Below, in pieces: positions 51,722 through 59,209 of a DNA stretch of 59,209 nucleotides (the first letter of the stretch is position 1; the number at the start of each line of letters is the position of its first letter). The stretch spans positions 1-59,209 of the forward strand of contig CADCIO010000011.1 of the NCBI GenBank assembly GCA_902801475.1, in the 5' to 3' direction. The position numbers and the translations under genes were made by a program. Under the pieces are notes generated by a model. That model had not been told where the DNA came from, made no database searches, and saw only the letters and a program-made list of their open reading frames with translations. The stretch is from an uncultured Bacteroidales bacterium (GTDB lineage Bacteria > Bacteroidota > Bacteroidia > Bacteroidales > Bacteroidaceae).

Positions 51722-53683
51722 ATGAGTAAGAAGAACAATCATAGGAGAGATGTTTCTGTGGAGACGAAAAAGCCCCCATTATCACAAAAGACAACACAAG
51801 AAAGTCAGAAAGAGAAAAAAACAATCAACATCACCAAAGGAACATCACTGTGCATCGCCATCGTTGCCACAGTGATGGTTGCTGTGTTAGGTGCCTACTA
51901 TCTGGTTGTGCGCAACAGCGACATGCTATTTATGGCACAGAGCAAGGACTTCTTCAGCTCTGACCCCATGTTCATGGGGGAATGCATGCACAGTCCTGGT
52001 GGTTTCCTCACTTGGGCAGGTTCGTTTCTGACCCAATTCTTCTATCATCCCAAATGGGGTTCAGCCATCATGATCGGCATCTGGATCATCAGCATGTGGA
52101 TGAGCAAACTGGTGTTCCGTGTGAAGATGGCATGGATGGCGCTGCTTGCCATTCCTGTGGTTTGTCTGCTGGTCAGCACCATCGGCACAGGTTACTGGCT
52201 CTACTACAACAAGCAGGCGGGTTACTGGTTCTATGGCACGATTGGCTATCTCATCAGCATCTTGCTGGTGCTCTTCAATGCCGCATTCAGGAAGAAGACA
52301 GACCGCATCATTACCATCCTTCTGATTGCCTGTACCTATCCATTCTTCGGATGGTACACGCTCTTGGCATTGGTGTATGTGGCAATGCTAACCCTTTCCC
52401 GCATGAAAAAGTACGACTCGCCGATTACTAAGATTCTGCTTCCTGTGATACCGCTGGTATTGGTGGGCGTGGTGCCTCCGTTGTTCTACAATTTGTACAG
52501 CGGCATCCGAATCGAGGATGTATGGACGGCGGGATTCCCCATCTTTGCCAATGGCGACATGATCAGCTTCTACCCATCCATTCCTTTCATCGTGTTGTCG
52601 GCAGTTCCCCTACTCTTCCCCTTCCTGCCCAAGAAAGTGGAGAACAGCACGGGCATGACTTGTGCGGTGTTCCTCGTCACCATCGTTGTGATGGTGCTTT
52701 CATGGCTTTGGGTGGAGAAGAGCGATTTCCAGGCCTACAACTATCACGCTGAGATGCGTATGTATCGTGCAGCAGAAGAACAGGATTGGGACAAGGTGCT
52801 CGACGAGATGGGCAACATCCCTGGTGATGCCTCTCGCGAAATGGTGGTTCTGAAGAACATCGCCTTGACCAACAAGGGTGAGATGGGCACGAAGATGTTT
52901 AAGTACAACAACATGGGTGAGCCACCTACCAATGGTTTCGACACCCTGCGTGTTCATATGGTGCAAACGGCTGCGCCACTCATCTATTATTATCATGGCA
53001 AGACCAACTTTGCCCTGCGTTGGGCCATCGAGAACAGCGTGGAGTTTGGTTACGACTACGACAACCTGAAGATATTGGCTCGTTGTGCATTGCTGAGTGG
53101 CGAGATGGAGATGGCAAAACGCTATCTGGACATCTTGCGAACCACCCTCTTCTATCGCGATTGGGCTGATCACTTGATGCCGATCACTAAGAATCCAGAA
53201 CTCATCAAGAAATATCCAGAGTTTAAGAATGTACGCGAGTTGCGTGACCACATGGGCACGGTGCTCGATGGTGACAATGGCTTGTGCGAGATGTACTTGA
53301 TCACCTATTTCAGTCAGACGATGAACAAGGACAGCAAACTCTTGCAGGAGATGACCTTGGACTATTCTTTGATACAGAAGGACATCCAACTCTTCTGGCC
53401 ACGTTTCTACCTCTATGCACAGATGCACCAAGGAGAGCCGATGCCAATCCATTATCAGGAAGCAGCCATGCTGTATGGCAATCTGGAGCCTGAAAGCGCC
53501 GACATCTCCACGATGCCGTTCCAAGACGAAGTGAGAAAGAGTTATGAAGGTTTCCATCAGATGTCGCAATCGCTGCTCCAGGCAGGTTTGAGTGCTGAGG
53601 ATGTGGGTGAAGCCATGAAGGGCACCTACGGCAACACCTTCTACTGGTTCTACTTCTTCTGCCGAGATGTACATTCTTATTAA
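51722..53683 (+). CDS. DUF6057-type membrane protein, copy 1
   Basis: 653 residues. A basic cytoplasmic N-terminus of 45 residues leads to about ten hydrophobic segments (to about 360), then a soluble helical C-terminal half. The first extracytoplasmic loop has SPGGFLTWAGSFLTQFFYHP, shared with the paralogue at 55235. A multi-pass N-terminus with a patterned first loop and a soluble helical tail is a layout seen in GT-C glycosyltransferases such as oligosaccharyltransferases, but I see no firm catalytic match. The first gene of three in an operon, followed by a CxxCH lipoprotein. Confidence 0.75.
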   Translation: MSKKNNHRRDVSVETKKPPLSQKTTQESQKEKKTINITKGTSLCIAIVATVMVAVLGAYYLVVRNSDMLFMAQSKDFFSSDPMFMGECMHSPGGFLTWAGSFLTQFFYHPKWGSAIMIGIWIISMWMSKLVFRVKMAWMALLAIPVVCLLVSTIGTGYWLYYNKQAGYWFYGTIGYLISILLVLFNAAFRKKTDRIITILLIACTYPFFGWYTLLALVYVAMLTLSRMKKYDSPITKILLPVIPLVLVGVVPPLFYNLYSGIRIEDVWTAGFPIFANGDMISFYPSIPFIVLSAVPLLFPFLPKKVENSTGMTCAVFLVTIVVMVLSWLWVEKSDFQAYNYHAEMRMYRAAEEQDWDKVLDEMGNIPGDASREMVVLKNIALTNKGEMGTKMFKYNNMGEPPTNGFDTLRVHMVQTAAPLIYYYHGKTNFALRWAIENSVEFGYDYDNLKILARCALLSGEMEMAKRYLDILRTTLFYRDWADHLMPITKNPELIKKYPEFKNVRELRDHMGTVLDGDNGLCEMYLITYFSQTMNKDSKLLQEMTLDYSLIQKDIQLFWPRFYLYAQMHQGEPMPIHYQEAAMLYGNLEPESADISTMPFQDEVRKSYEGFHQMSQSLLQAGLSAEDVGEAMKGTYGNTFYWFYFFCRDVHSY

Positions 53684-53684
53684 G

Positions 53685-53698
53685 TTTAGAGTTTAGAG
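53685..53698. repeat. Short heptamer repeat in spacer
   Basis: AGTTTAG twice in tandem just after the stop of the first DUF6057 gene, followed by AGTA. Part of the set of seven-base-period spacer repeats in this window. Confidence 0.5.
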
Positions 53699-53726
53699 TA
53701 CACAAAGAAAACAAGCAACATCATAT

Positions 53727-55238
53727 ATGAAACTGAAAAATATCCTATCAATAGCAACAATCGCCACGCTGTTGGCAGCATGCGGACAGCACCTCACCGT
53801 GCCATCCGACGCCAAGATGGAAGCGCGTCTTCCAAAGATTTACCCCGACTACACGGAGGTGACCATTCCTGCCAACATCTGTCCAATGAACTTTATCGTG
53901 CAGGAAGGCGAGAGTGAGGTGAGAGCAAGATTCACCTTCCCTGGCGGAGAATATATCTACGGCGAGGAACAGAAGATTTTGATTGACGAGACACAATGGC
54001 AAGAGATGTTGGATTCTGCCAAGGGTCAGGAAATCAAGGTGGAGGTGTTTGCCAAGGTCGGCGGCACTTGGAAAGGCTACCAGCCCTTCAACTTCTATGT
54101 GGCAGAAGACTCCATCGACGAGTACATCTCCTATCGTGCCATCCAGCCTTCCTACGTGGCATACGAGAGACTGAGCATCAACCAGCGCAACCTCACCAAC
54201 TTCGAGGTGAAAGAGATTTATAACAATATGTCTGTCAGCAATGAGAAGATTGGTCAATGCATCAACTGCCACTCCTACAAGAACTACAAGACGGACAACA
54301 TGCTCTTCCACATGCGTCAAGGATATGGTGGCACCATGCTGGTGACGAACGGTCAACTGAAGAAGATCGACCTCAAGACCGACGAGACCCTCAGTGCCGG
54401 TGTTTATCCCTCATGGCATCCTACCCACAACTACATCGCCTTCTCCACCAACAAGACGGGACAGTCCTTCCACACGAAAGATCTGAACAAGATTGAGGTG
54501 CAGGACACGGAGAGCGACCTGATTCTCTACGATGTGGACAAGAACGAAGTGAGCATCATTTCCGAGTTGGACGACGAACTGGAGGTGTTCCCCACTTGGA
54601 GTCCTGACGGCAAGAAACTCTACTTCTGCTCCGCTCATTTCGAATACTACAACGACAGCATCGAGAAGTCGGCAGAGATGATTCAGCGCTACGACGAGGT
54701 GAAATACAGCCTCTATTCCGTTGATTTCGACCCAGACACGAAGGAGTTCAGCAACGTGGAGATGGTATATGATGCTGCCTCCGATTCCATCAACCAGAGC
54801 GTCACCCTGCCACGTGTGAGTCCTGACGGGCGCTACATCCTCTTCGCACAGGCTGCGTTCGGCTGTTTCCACGTCTGGCACGCCGATGCCGACATCTTCA
54901 TGATGGACTTGCAGACCAAGGAGGTGCAGAAGTTAGATGCCGTGAACAGCGACCGTTCCGAGAGCTACCCATCGTGGTCGAGCAACGGACGATGGATCAT
55001 GGTTGATTCCCGACGTGACGACGGCAACTACACCCGTCCCTACATCGCCTACTTCGACAAGAACGGCAAGGCGCACAAGCCCTTCATGCTTCCTCAGAAA
55101 GACCCGAACTTCTACACGTTCTACCTGCGCTCGTTCAATCGTCCTGAGTTCATGATCGAGCCCGTGACCATCTCGCCACAAGAGTTTGCCACCAAGGCCA
55201 AGGAGGACGCGATTCCTGCCAAGTACGCAGATCGATGA
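53727..55238 (+). CDS. Beta-propeller lipoprotein with CxxCH motif
   Basis: 503 residues. Lipobox TLLAAC (Cys at about 19). After an Ig-like N-terminal part, IGQCINCHSYKNY has Cys178, Cys181 and His182, a c-type heme-binding pattern. TolB/PD40-like blades follow (YPSWHPTHNYIAFST, FPTWSPDGKKLYFCS, LPRVSPDGRYILFAQ, YPSWSSNGRWIMVDS). A mono-heme lipoprotein with a propeller, lying between two DUF6057 membrane proteins, suggests an envelope complex. If heme is not attached, the Cys pair could bind zinc. The stop overlaps the next start by four bases. Confidence 0.8.
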   Translation: MKLKNILSIATIATLLAACGQHLTVPSDAKMEARLPKIYPDYTEVTIPANICPMNFIVQEGESEVRARFTFPGGEYIYGEEQKILIDETQWQEMLDSAKGQEIKVEVFAKVGGTWKGYQPFNFYVAEDSIDEYISYRAIQPSYVAYERLSINQRNLTNFEVKEIYNNMSVSNEKIGQCINCHSYKNYKTDNMLFHMRQGYGGTMLVTNGQLKKIDLKTDETLSAGVYPSWHPTHNYIAFSTNKTGQSFHTKDLNKIEVQDTESDLILYDVDKNEVSIISELDDELEVFPTWSPDGKKLYFCSAHFEYYNDSIEKSAEMIQRYDEVKYSLYSVDFDPDTKEFSNVEMVYDAASDSINQSVTLPRVSPDGRYILFAQAAFGCFHVWHADADIFMMDLQTKEVQKLDAVNSDRSESYPSWSSNGRWIMVDSRRDDGNYTRPYIAYFDKNGKAHKPFMLPQKDPNFYTFYLRSFNRPEFMIEPVTISPQEFATKAKEDAIPAKYADR

Positions 55239-56776
55239 AGAACTATCTGAAATATATCTATCTCCTTGCTTTCATCACCGTTGCATACATCTTGTTGCCG
55301 GTGATGAATGCTGATTATCTGTACACCATTCAGGACAACAACGTCTTCATCAGCGGACACACGTTCATGATGGACACCGTTCAGCACGAGGGTGGCTGGT
55401 TCGCATGGGTGGCACGTTACCTCACCCAATTCTTCTACCATCCTTGGTTGGGCAGCACCATCCTGATACTCTTCTGGGTCACCATCTACTGGGTGTCCAT
55501 CTGGATGTTCGGCATCAAGGACAAGTGGAGCTTTCTGGCGCTGGTCATTCCTGCCATCTTGCTCTACCACCTGCTCGACTACGGCTACTGGATCTACTAC
55601 GCCAAGTTGCCAGGCCTGCCCTTTCAACCCACCCTTTTGGTCCTCTCCTGCCTGCTGTTCACAGGGGCAGTCATGCTGCTGACCCGACGTCTCAAGATCT
55701 GTTGGAAATGGAAGGGACTCATCGCGGTCGGTCTGTTGGGCGTCATCCTATACGGCAGCAACTTGTTATGGCCTTCATCCGTTTGGCATTACAACTACAG
55801 CTTCCGTCATTCCATCCAGACCACCTTCGACAAGAACTTCCGTCACGAGCTGCGGATGTACCGCGCCTTGGATGAATTCCGCTTCGACGATGTCTTTCAG
55901 GAGATGCCGACCGACCAAGCTGAGATGCCCACCAACCTCATGGTGCTCTACAAGAACATCGCCCTGATGCACACGGGGCAGATGGACAAGATGTTCGAGA
56001 CAGGCAACTGCGGCATCAAGCCCGAGCTGAACGACTCGCTCCATATCCGCACCTCGCAACTGGGCGCACCGCTCATCTATTACCTGTTCGGACAGATGAA
56101 CTACTCCTACCGCTGGGCGATGGAGAACTCCGTGCAGTACGGGCTGAGTTTCCGAGGTCTGAAGATGATGACGCGCACGGCCATCTTCAACAAGGAGTTT
56201 GAGGTGGCAGCCAAATACCTCACCATGCTCAAGACCAGCACCTTCCATCGGAAATGGGCGTTGGAGCATGAGGCATGGATGATGAACAGCATCAGCTTCT
56301 ACCAGAGTCAGGAGTATCTGACCATCGCTCCCCTGCTCAACGAAAGCGGGAATGCGCTCGACGGCGATGATGGTCTGTGCGAGCAGTTCCTGATGGATTA
56401 TTTCACCGACCTCGACCGTGCCAACTCGCAGCTGTTGGAGGACGTCACCATGTGCATGTCGCTCTGGGCAAAGGACTACTACGCCTACTGCGTCCACTTC
56501 TACGACTACATGCAGCGGCACTCCCACAGCCCCATCCCGATGCTCTATCAGGAGGGAGCCATCCTGCTAGGCAATGCCGACGAGTCGCCCATCACGTTGG
56601 AGAATTTCCGGTTCGATGACATCGTCGCCAACAAGTACAACAACTTCGTGCAGGACTACAACCAGCTCCAGCAGCAAGGCATCGACGAAGCCGAGATGGG
56701 TCGCCGCCTGAAGCCTCTCTATGGCAGCACGTATTGGTGGTACTATTACTTCTACAACGACTTCAATATCTACTAA
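55235..56776 (+). CDS. DUF6057-type membrane protein, copy 2
   Basis: 513 residues, a shorter paralogue of the protein encoded at 51722. Shared blocks are GGWFAWVARYLTQFFYHPW versus GGFLTWAGSFLTQFFYHPK, and APLIYYLFGQMNYSYRWAMENSV versus APLIYYYHGKTNFALRWAIENSV. About seven hydrophobic segments in the first 190 residues are followed by a helical domain of TPR-like character. It is coupled by a four-base overlap (ATGA at 55235) to the CxxCH lipoprotein gene. Confidence 0.75.
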   Translation: MKNYLKYIYLLAFITVAYILLPVMNADYLYTIQDNNVFISGHTFMMDTVQHEGGWFAWVARYLTQFFYHPWLGSTILILFWVTIYWVSIWMFGIKDKWSFLALVIPAILLYHLLDYGYWIYYAKLPGLPFQPTLLVLSCLLFTGAVMLLTRRLKICWKWKGLIAVGLLGVILYGSNLLWPSSVWHYNYSFRHSIQTTFDKNFRHELRMYRALDEFRFDDVFQEMPTDQAEMPTNLMVLYKNIALMHTGQMDKMFETGNCGIKPELNDSLHIRTSQLGAPLIYYLFGQMNYSYRWAMENSVQYGLSFRGLKMMTRTAIFNKEFEVAAKYLTMLKTSTFHRKWALEHEAWMMNSISFYQSQEYLTIAPLLNESGNALDGDDGLCEQFLMDYFTDLDRANSQLLEDVTMCMSLWAKDYYAYCVHFYDYMQRHSHSPIPMLYQEGAILLGNADESPITLENFRFDDIVANKYNNFVQDYNQLQQQGIDEAEMGRRLKPLYGSTYWWYYYFYNDFNIY

Positions 56777-56781
56777 AAACC

Positions 56782-56889
56782 TAACAAACTAACAAACTAA
56801 TCACTAACAAACTAACAAACTAATCACTAACAAACTAACAAACTAATCACTAACAAACTAACAAACTAATCACTAACAAACTAAAAAAC
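56782..56889. repeat. 23-base tandem repeat array in a leader
   Basis: Four exact copies of a 23-base unit at 56782-56804, 56805-56827, 56828-56850 and 56851-56873. Each unit is built as TAACAAAC, TAACAAAC, TAATCAC. The array ends with TAACAAAC and TAAAAAAC directly before the ATG at 56890. It fills the whole 113-base spacer, leaving no room for a normal promoter. It is A-rich, as Bacteroidetes translation leaders often are. Confidence 0.92.
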
Positions 56890-59046
56890 ATGAAGAAATT
56901 GTTTGCTTTTGCCGTGCTGGCAATATCCACACTAAGCATCAACGCGCAGGGCACTGTGCAAGACTATAAGCGAGCCTTCTCCACCGGCACACGACACTCG
57001 TGGAAGATGGCCAACGGAAGTGTCAACATCCACCGTTCCTTCGATGGTCCCAAGGATCAGTACATCTATTCCACCTGGAACGGCGACAGCACCGTCTGGT
57101 TCAAGGTCAATGCCAAGACCGGCGCGAAGGAGCCCACCACCAACCCCGAAGCCAACCGTCGTCCGCGCGGCAACTGGGGCGGAGTGAGTGGCGACGGCTA
57201 CCACCACTGGATGGAAGTGCGCGACGAGAAGGATGGACATGCCGAGCACCCCGTCAACAAGGGCACGTTCATGATCCACAAGGACAACAACCTCTATCTG
57301 GCCAGCGGCGAGAAGTACGAGAACACCACGCAAGTCACCTTCGATGGTGCCGACACCTGCTACTACTCTTCATGGGGACGCTGGTCGAAGGACGGACGCT
57401 ACTACGCCACCGTGCTCATCAAGCCCGCGCCCAAGCACTACGTCACCTACACCCAGTCCTCCCCCACCACACAGGTGCAGCCCATCTACACCACCCTCGA
57501 GTATGCCAAGCCCGGCGACTCGCTCAACTACCGCATCCCCGTCGTCATCGATGTAGAGAATAAGCAGACCATCCGACCCAAATCCACCGAGCTCTTTGCC
57601 TCGCAATATGAAGTGAGTGCTCCCAGCTGGGACGAGAATGGCAAGACCCTCACGTTCGAGTTCAATGAACGCGGCCACAAGACCTACCGTGTGCTCGAGA
57701 TGGATCTGAAGGGCAACGTCCGCACCCTCATTGAGGAGAAGAACGACAAGTACGTCGCCTACTCCCGCAACCTGCGCCGCGACCTCGACGCCGACCACAT
57801 CCTCTGGAAGAGCGACCGCGACGGACACGCACATCTCTATCTCTATGACCGCAAGAAGAGCCGTCTCACCCAACTGACCAAGGGCGACTACTGGGTGCGC
57901 GAGGTGCAGGACGCCCAGATTGACGAGCACGGCAAGGGACACATCATCTTCTCTGCCAACGGACTCCACTGCAACAACATGGGCACTGTCCGCTCCAGCT
58001 TCGATGGTCCTATCCCTGAGGAAGACCCCTACAACCTCCACTACTACCGCATCGACCTCGACGGACGCAACCTCGTCGAGCTCACCCCCGAGCGTGGTAA
58101 CCATGACGCCACCTTCAGCCGGCAGTGCGAGGATACCTTCATCGACACCTACTCCACCATCGACCAGCCACCTGTGACCGTGCTCCGCTCCTCCATCGAC
58201 GGACACATCATCTCCACCCTCGAGACCGCCGACATCACCCGTCTGAAGGCCACTGGATGGCAGGCTCCCGAAGTGTTCGTTGCACCCGGACGCGAGGGCA
58301 AGACCGACATGTGGGGACTCATCCAGCGACCCTCCAACTTCGACCCCACGAAGCGCTACCCCGTCATCGAATACATCTACTCAGGCCCCGGCGACCAGTA
58401 CGTGCCCAAGAAATTCACCCCCTGGCTCTACTACCTCCAGGATGTAGCCGAACTCGGATTCATCGTCGTGCAGCTCGACGCCATGACCACCTCCTTCCGC
58501 AACCTCGACTTCGAGCAGGTCTGCTACAAGAACCTGAAAGACGCCGGATTCCCCGACCGCATCGAGTGGATCAAAGCTGCCGCCAAGAAATACCCCTACA
58601 TGGACATCGACCGCATGGGCATCTACGGATGCTCAGCCGGCGGACAGGAAGCCCTCGGCGCCCTCCTCTTCCACGGCGACTTCTACAAGGCTGCCTACGC
58701 CGCCTGCGGATGCCACGACAACCGCATGGACAAGATCTGGTGGAACGAGCAATGGATGGGCTACCCTGTCGATAGCTCCTACATCGCCTCCTCCAACGTC
58801 GAGAACGCCAAGAACCTCAAGGGCAAGCTCATGCTCCTCGTCGGCGAACAGGACGACAACGTCGATCCCTCCTCCACCTACCAAGTCGTCAACGCCCTCA
58901 TCAAGGCCAACAAGAACTTCGAGTTCATCCTCATCCCCGGCGCCCACCACACCATGGGCGAAAACTTCGGCGAACACAAACGCGCCGACTTCTTCGTCAA
59001 GAACCTCTTGGGCGTAGATCCCCCCAGCTGGGACGAACTGGAATAA
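56890..59046 (+). CDS. Secreted S9 family dipeptidyl peptidase (DPP-IV-like)
   Basis: 718 residues with a signal peptide (KKLFAFAVLAISTLSINAQ). An N-terminal beta-propeller precedes the C-terminal alpha/beta-hydrolase: Ser582 in YGCSAGGQEALG (DPP-IV proteins have GWSYGG), Asp in LLVGEQDDNVDP (about 655) and His in PGAHHTMGE (about 688). It would release dipeptides in the periplasm or at the surface. Codon use is much more C-rich than in the preceding operon. The 23-base repeat array forms its whole leader. Confidence 0.9.
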   Translation: MKKLFAFAVLAISTLSINAQGTVQDYKRAFSTGTRHSWKMANGSVNIHRSFDGPKDQYIYSTWNGDSTVWFKVNAKTGAKEPTTNPEANRRPRGNWGGVSGDGYHHWMEVRDEKDGHAEHPVNKGTFMIHKDNNLYLASGEKYENTTQVTFDGADTCYYSSWGRWSKDGRYYATVLIKPAPKHYVTYTQSSPTTQVQPIYTTLEYAKPGDSLNYRIPVVIDVENKQTIRPKSTELFASQYEVSAPSWDENGKTLTFEFNERGHKTYRVLEMDLKGNVRTLIEEKNDKYVAYSRNLRRDLDADHILWKSDRDGHAHLYLYDRKKSRLTQLTKGDYWVREVQDAQIDEHGKGHIIFSANGLHCNNMGTVRSSFDGPIPEEDPYNLHYYRIDLDGRNLVELTPERGNHDATFSRQCEDTFIDTYSTIDQPPVTVLRSSIDGHIISTLETADITRLKATGWQAPEVFVAPGREGKTDMWGLIQRPSNFDPTKRYPVIEYIYSGPGDQYVPKKFTPWLYYLQDVAELGFIVVQLDAMTTSFRNLDFEQVCYKNLKDAGFPDRIEWIKAAAKKYPYMDIDRMGIYGCSAGGQEALGALLFHGDFYKAAYAACGCHDNRMDKIWWNEQWMGYPVDSSYIASSNVENAKNLKGKLMLLVGEQDDNVDPSSTYQVVNALIKANKNFEFILIPGAHHTMGENFGEHKRADFFVKNLLGVDPPSWDELE

Positions 59047-59188
59047 GGTTGCGACAAGCCACAAGCGTGGAAGCATATTGTTTACCTGTTGATTGAATTA
59101 AATTCGTAAAATATTTGGTTCATCCGACAAATGCATAGTTAATCAACAAATAAATGAATAATAAGAAAGATAGCTAAGATAAAATCAC

Positions 59189-59196
59189 TACCTTTG
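59189..59196 (+). promoter_or_regulatory. -7 box for a gene beyond the window
   Basis: TACCTTTG near the right edge, with no gene start inside the window. The stretch from 59047 to 59188 shows nothing else I can identify. Confidence 0.55.
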
Positions 59197-59209
59197 GTTA
59201 CCCCTAACT

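Noticed and set aside
56782..56889. Possible CRISPR array
   Set aside because: Units of 23 bases abut directly without spacers, and no cas gene is near; it is a simple tandem repeat.
57370..58206. 278-codon frame antisense to the DPP-IV-like gene
   Set aside because: Val/Gly/Glu-rich composition typical of the reverse of C-ending codons, with no motif, promoter or start context.

Overview
The window looks like chromosome of a Bacteroidales bacterium, most likely Prevotellaceae. The reasons are the many TAnnTTTG -7 promoter boxes (mostly TACCTTTG or TATCTTTG) a few tens of bases upstream of genes, the absence of Shine-Dalgarno sequences before most starts, a PorE-type lipoprotein of the type IX secretion system (T9SS), secreted proteins with T9SS-like C-terminal domains, and families typical of the phylum (DUF4922, DUF6057, M64, GGGtGRT, an ExbB/ExbD/ExbD cluster). 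The family assignment is inference; nothing here fixes the species.

Layout. 0.2-6.5 kb (minus): a four-gene operon of a glycosyltransferase/HIT-type fusion, a SpoIID/LytB protein without signal peptide and two AmpG-like MFS permeases, probably handling imported cell-wall fragments. 6.6-9.7 kb (plus): a likely preQ1-I riboswitch, a queuosine-precursor transporter, queC, queF and a NagZ-like GH3 lipoprotein. 10.0-17.4 kb: a BlaI/BlaR1-type repressor/protease pair with two candidate operators, followed by five exported or membrane proteins of unknown function, one of which is a free-standing copy of the BlaR1 extracytoplasmic domain. 17.4-18.5 kb (minus): a YiiX-like hydrolase and a DUF4878 lipoprotein. 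18.7-21.6 kb: uvrA. 21.7-30.5 kb: an apparent operon of secreted hydrolases (M64, GH128-like, metzincin-like, GH28) with deoD inside it.

30.5-42.1 kb: an AspT-type transporter, a CcdA/ArsG-like permease, a protein with 11-residue amphipathic repeats beside a large MscS channel, TonB, polyprenyl synthase, TatD, tRNA-Ser(GGA), then ExbB, a four-helix membrane protein and two ExbD. 42.2-47.5 kb: an ABC exporter, thyA, folA, an RsmF-type methyltransferase and a conserved hypothetical. 47.5-51.5 kb (minus): porE and the GGGtGRT / IscU-like pair. 51.7-59.0 kb: two DUF6057 membrane paralogues around a CxxCH beta-propeller lipoprotein, then a DPP-IV-like peptidase.

A recurring feature that genes do not explain is tandem repetition with a 7- or 8-base period, with a different sequence at most loci. 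It occurs in spacers (two cases forming large inverted-repeat elements upstream of uvrA and folA) and once inside a gene. The best candidates for undescribed biology are the 11-mer-repeat protein with MscS, the BlaR1 sensor-domain duplicate, the DUF6057 / CxxCH / DUF6057 operon, and the heptamer-arm elements.
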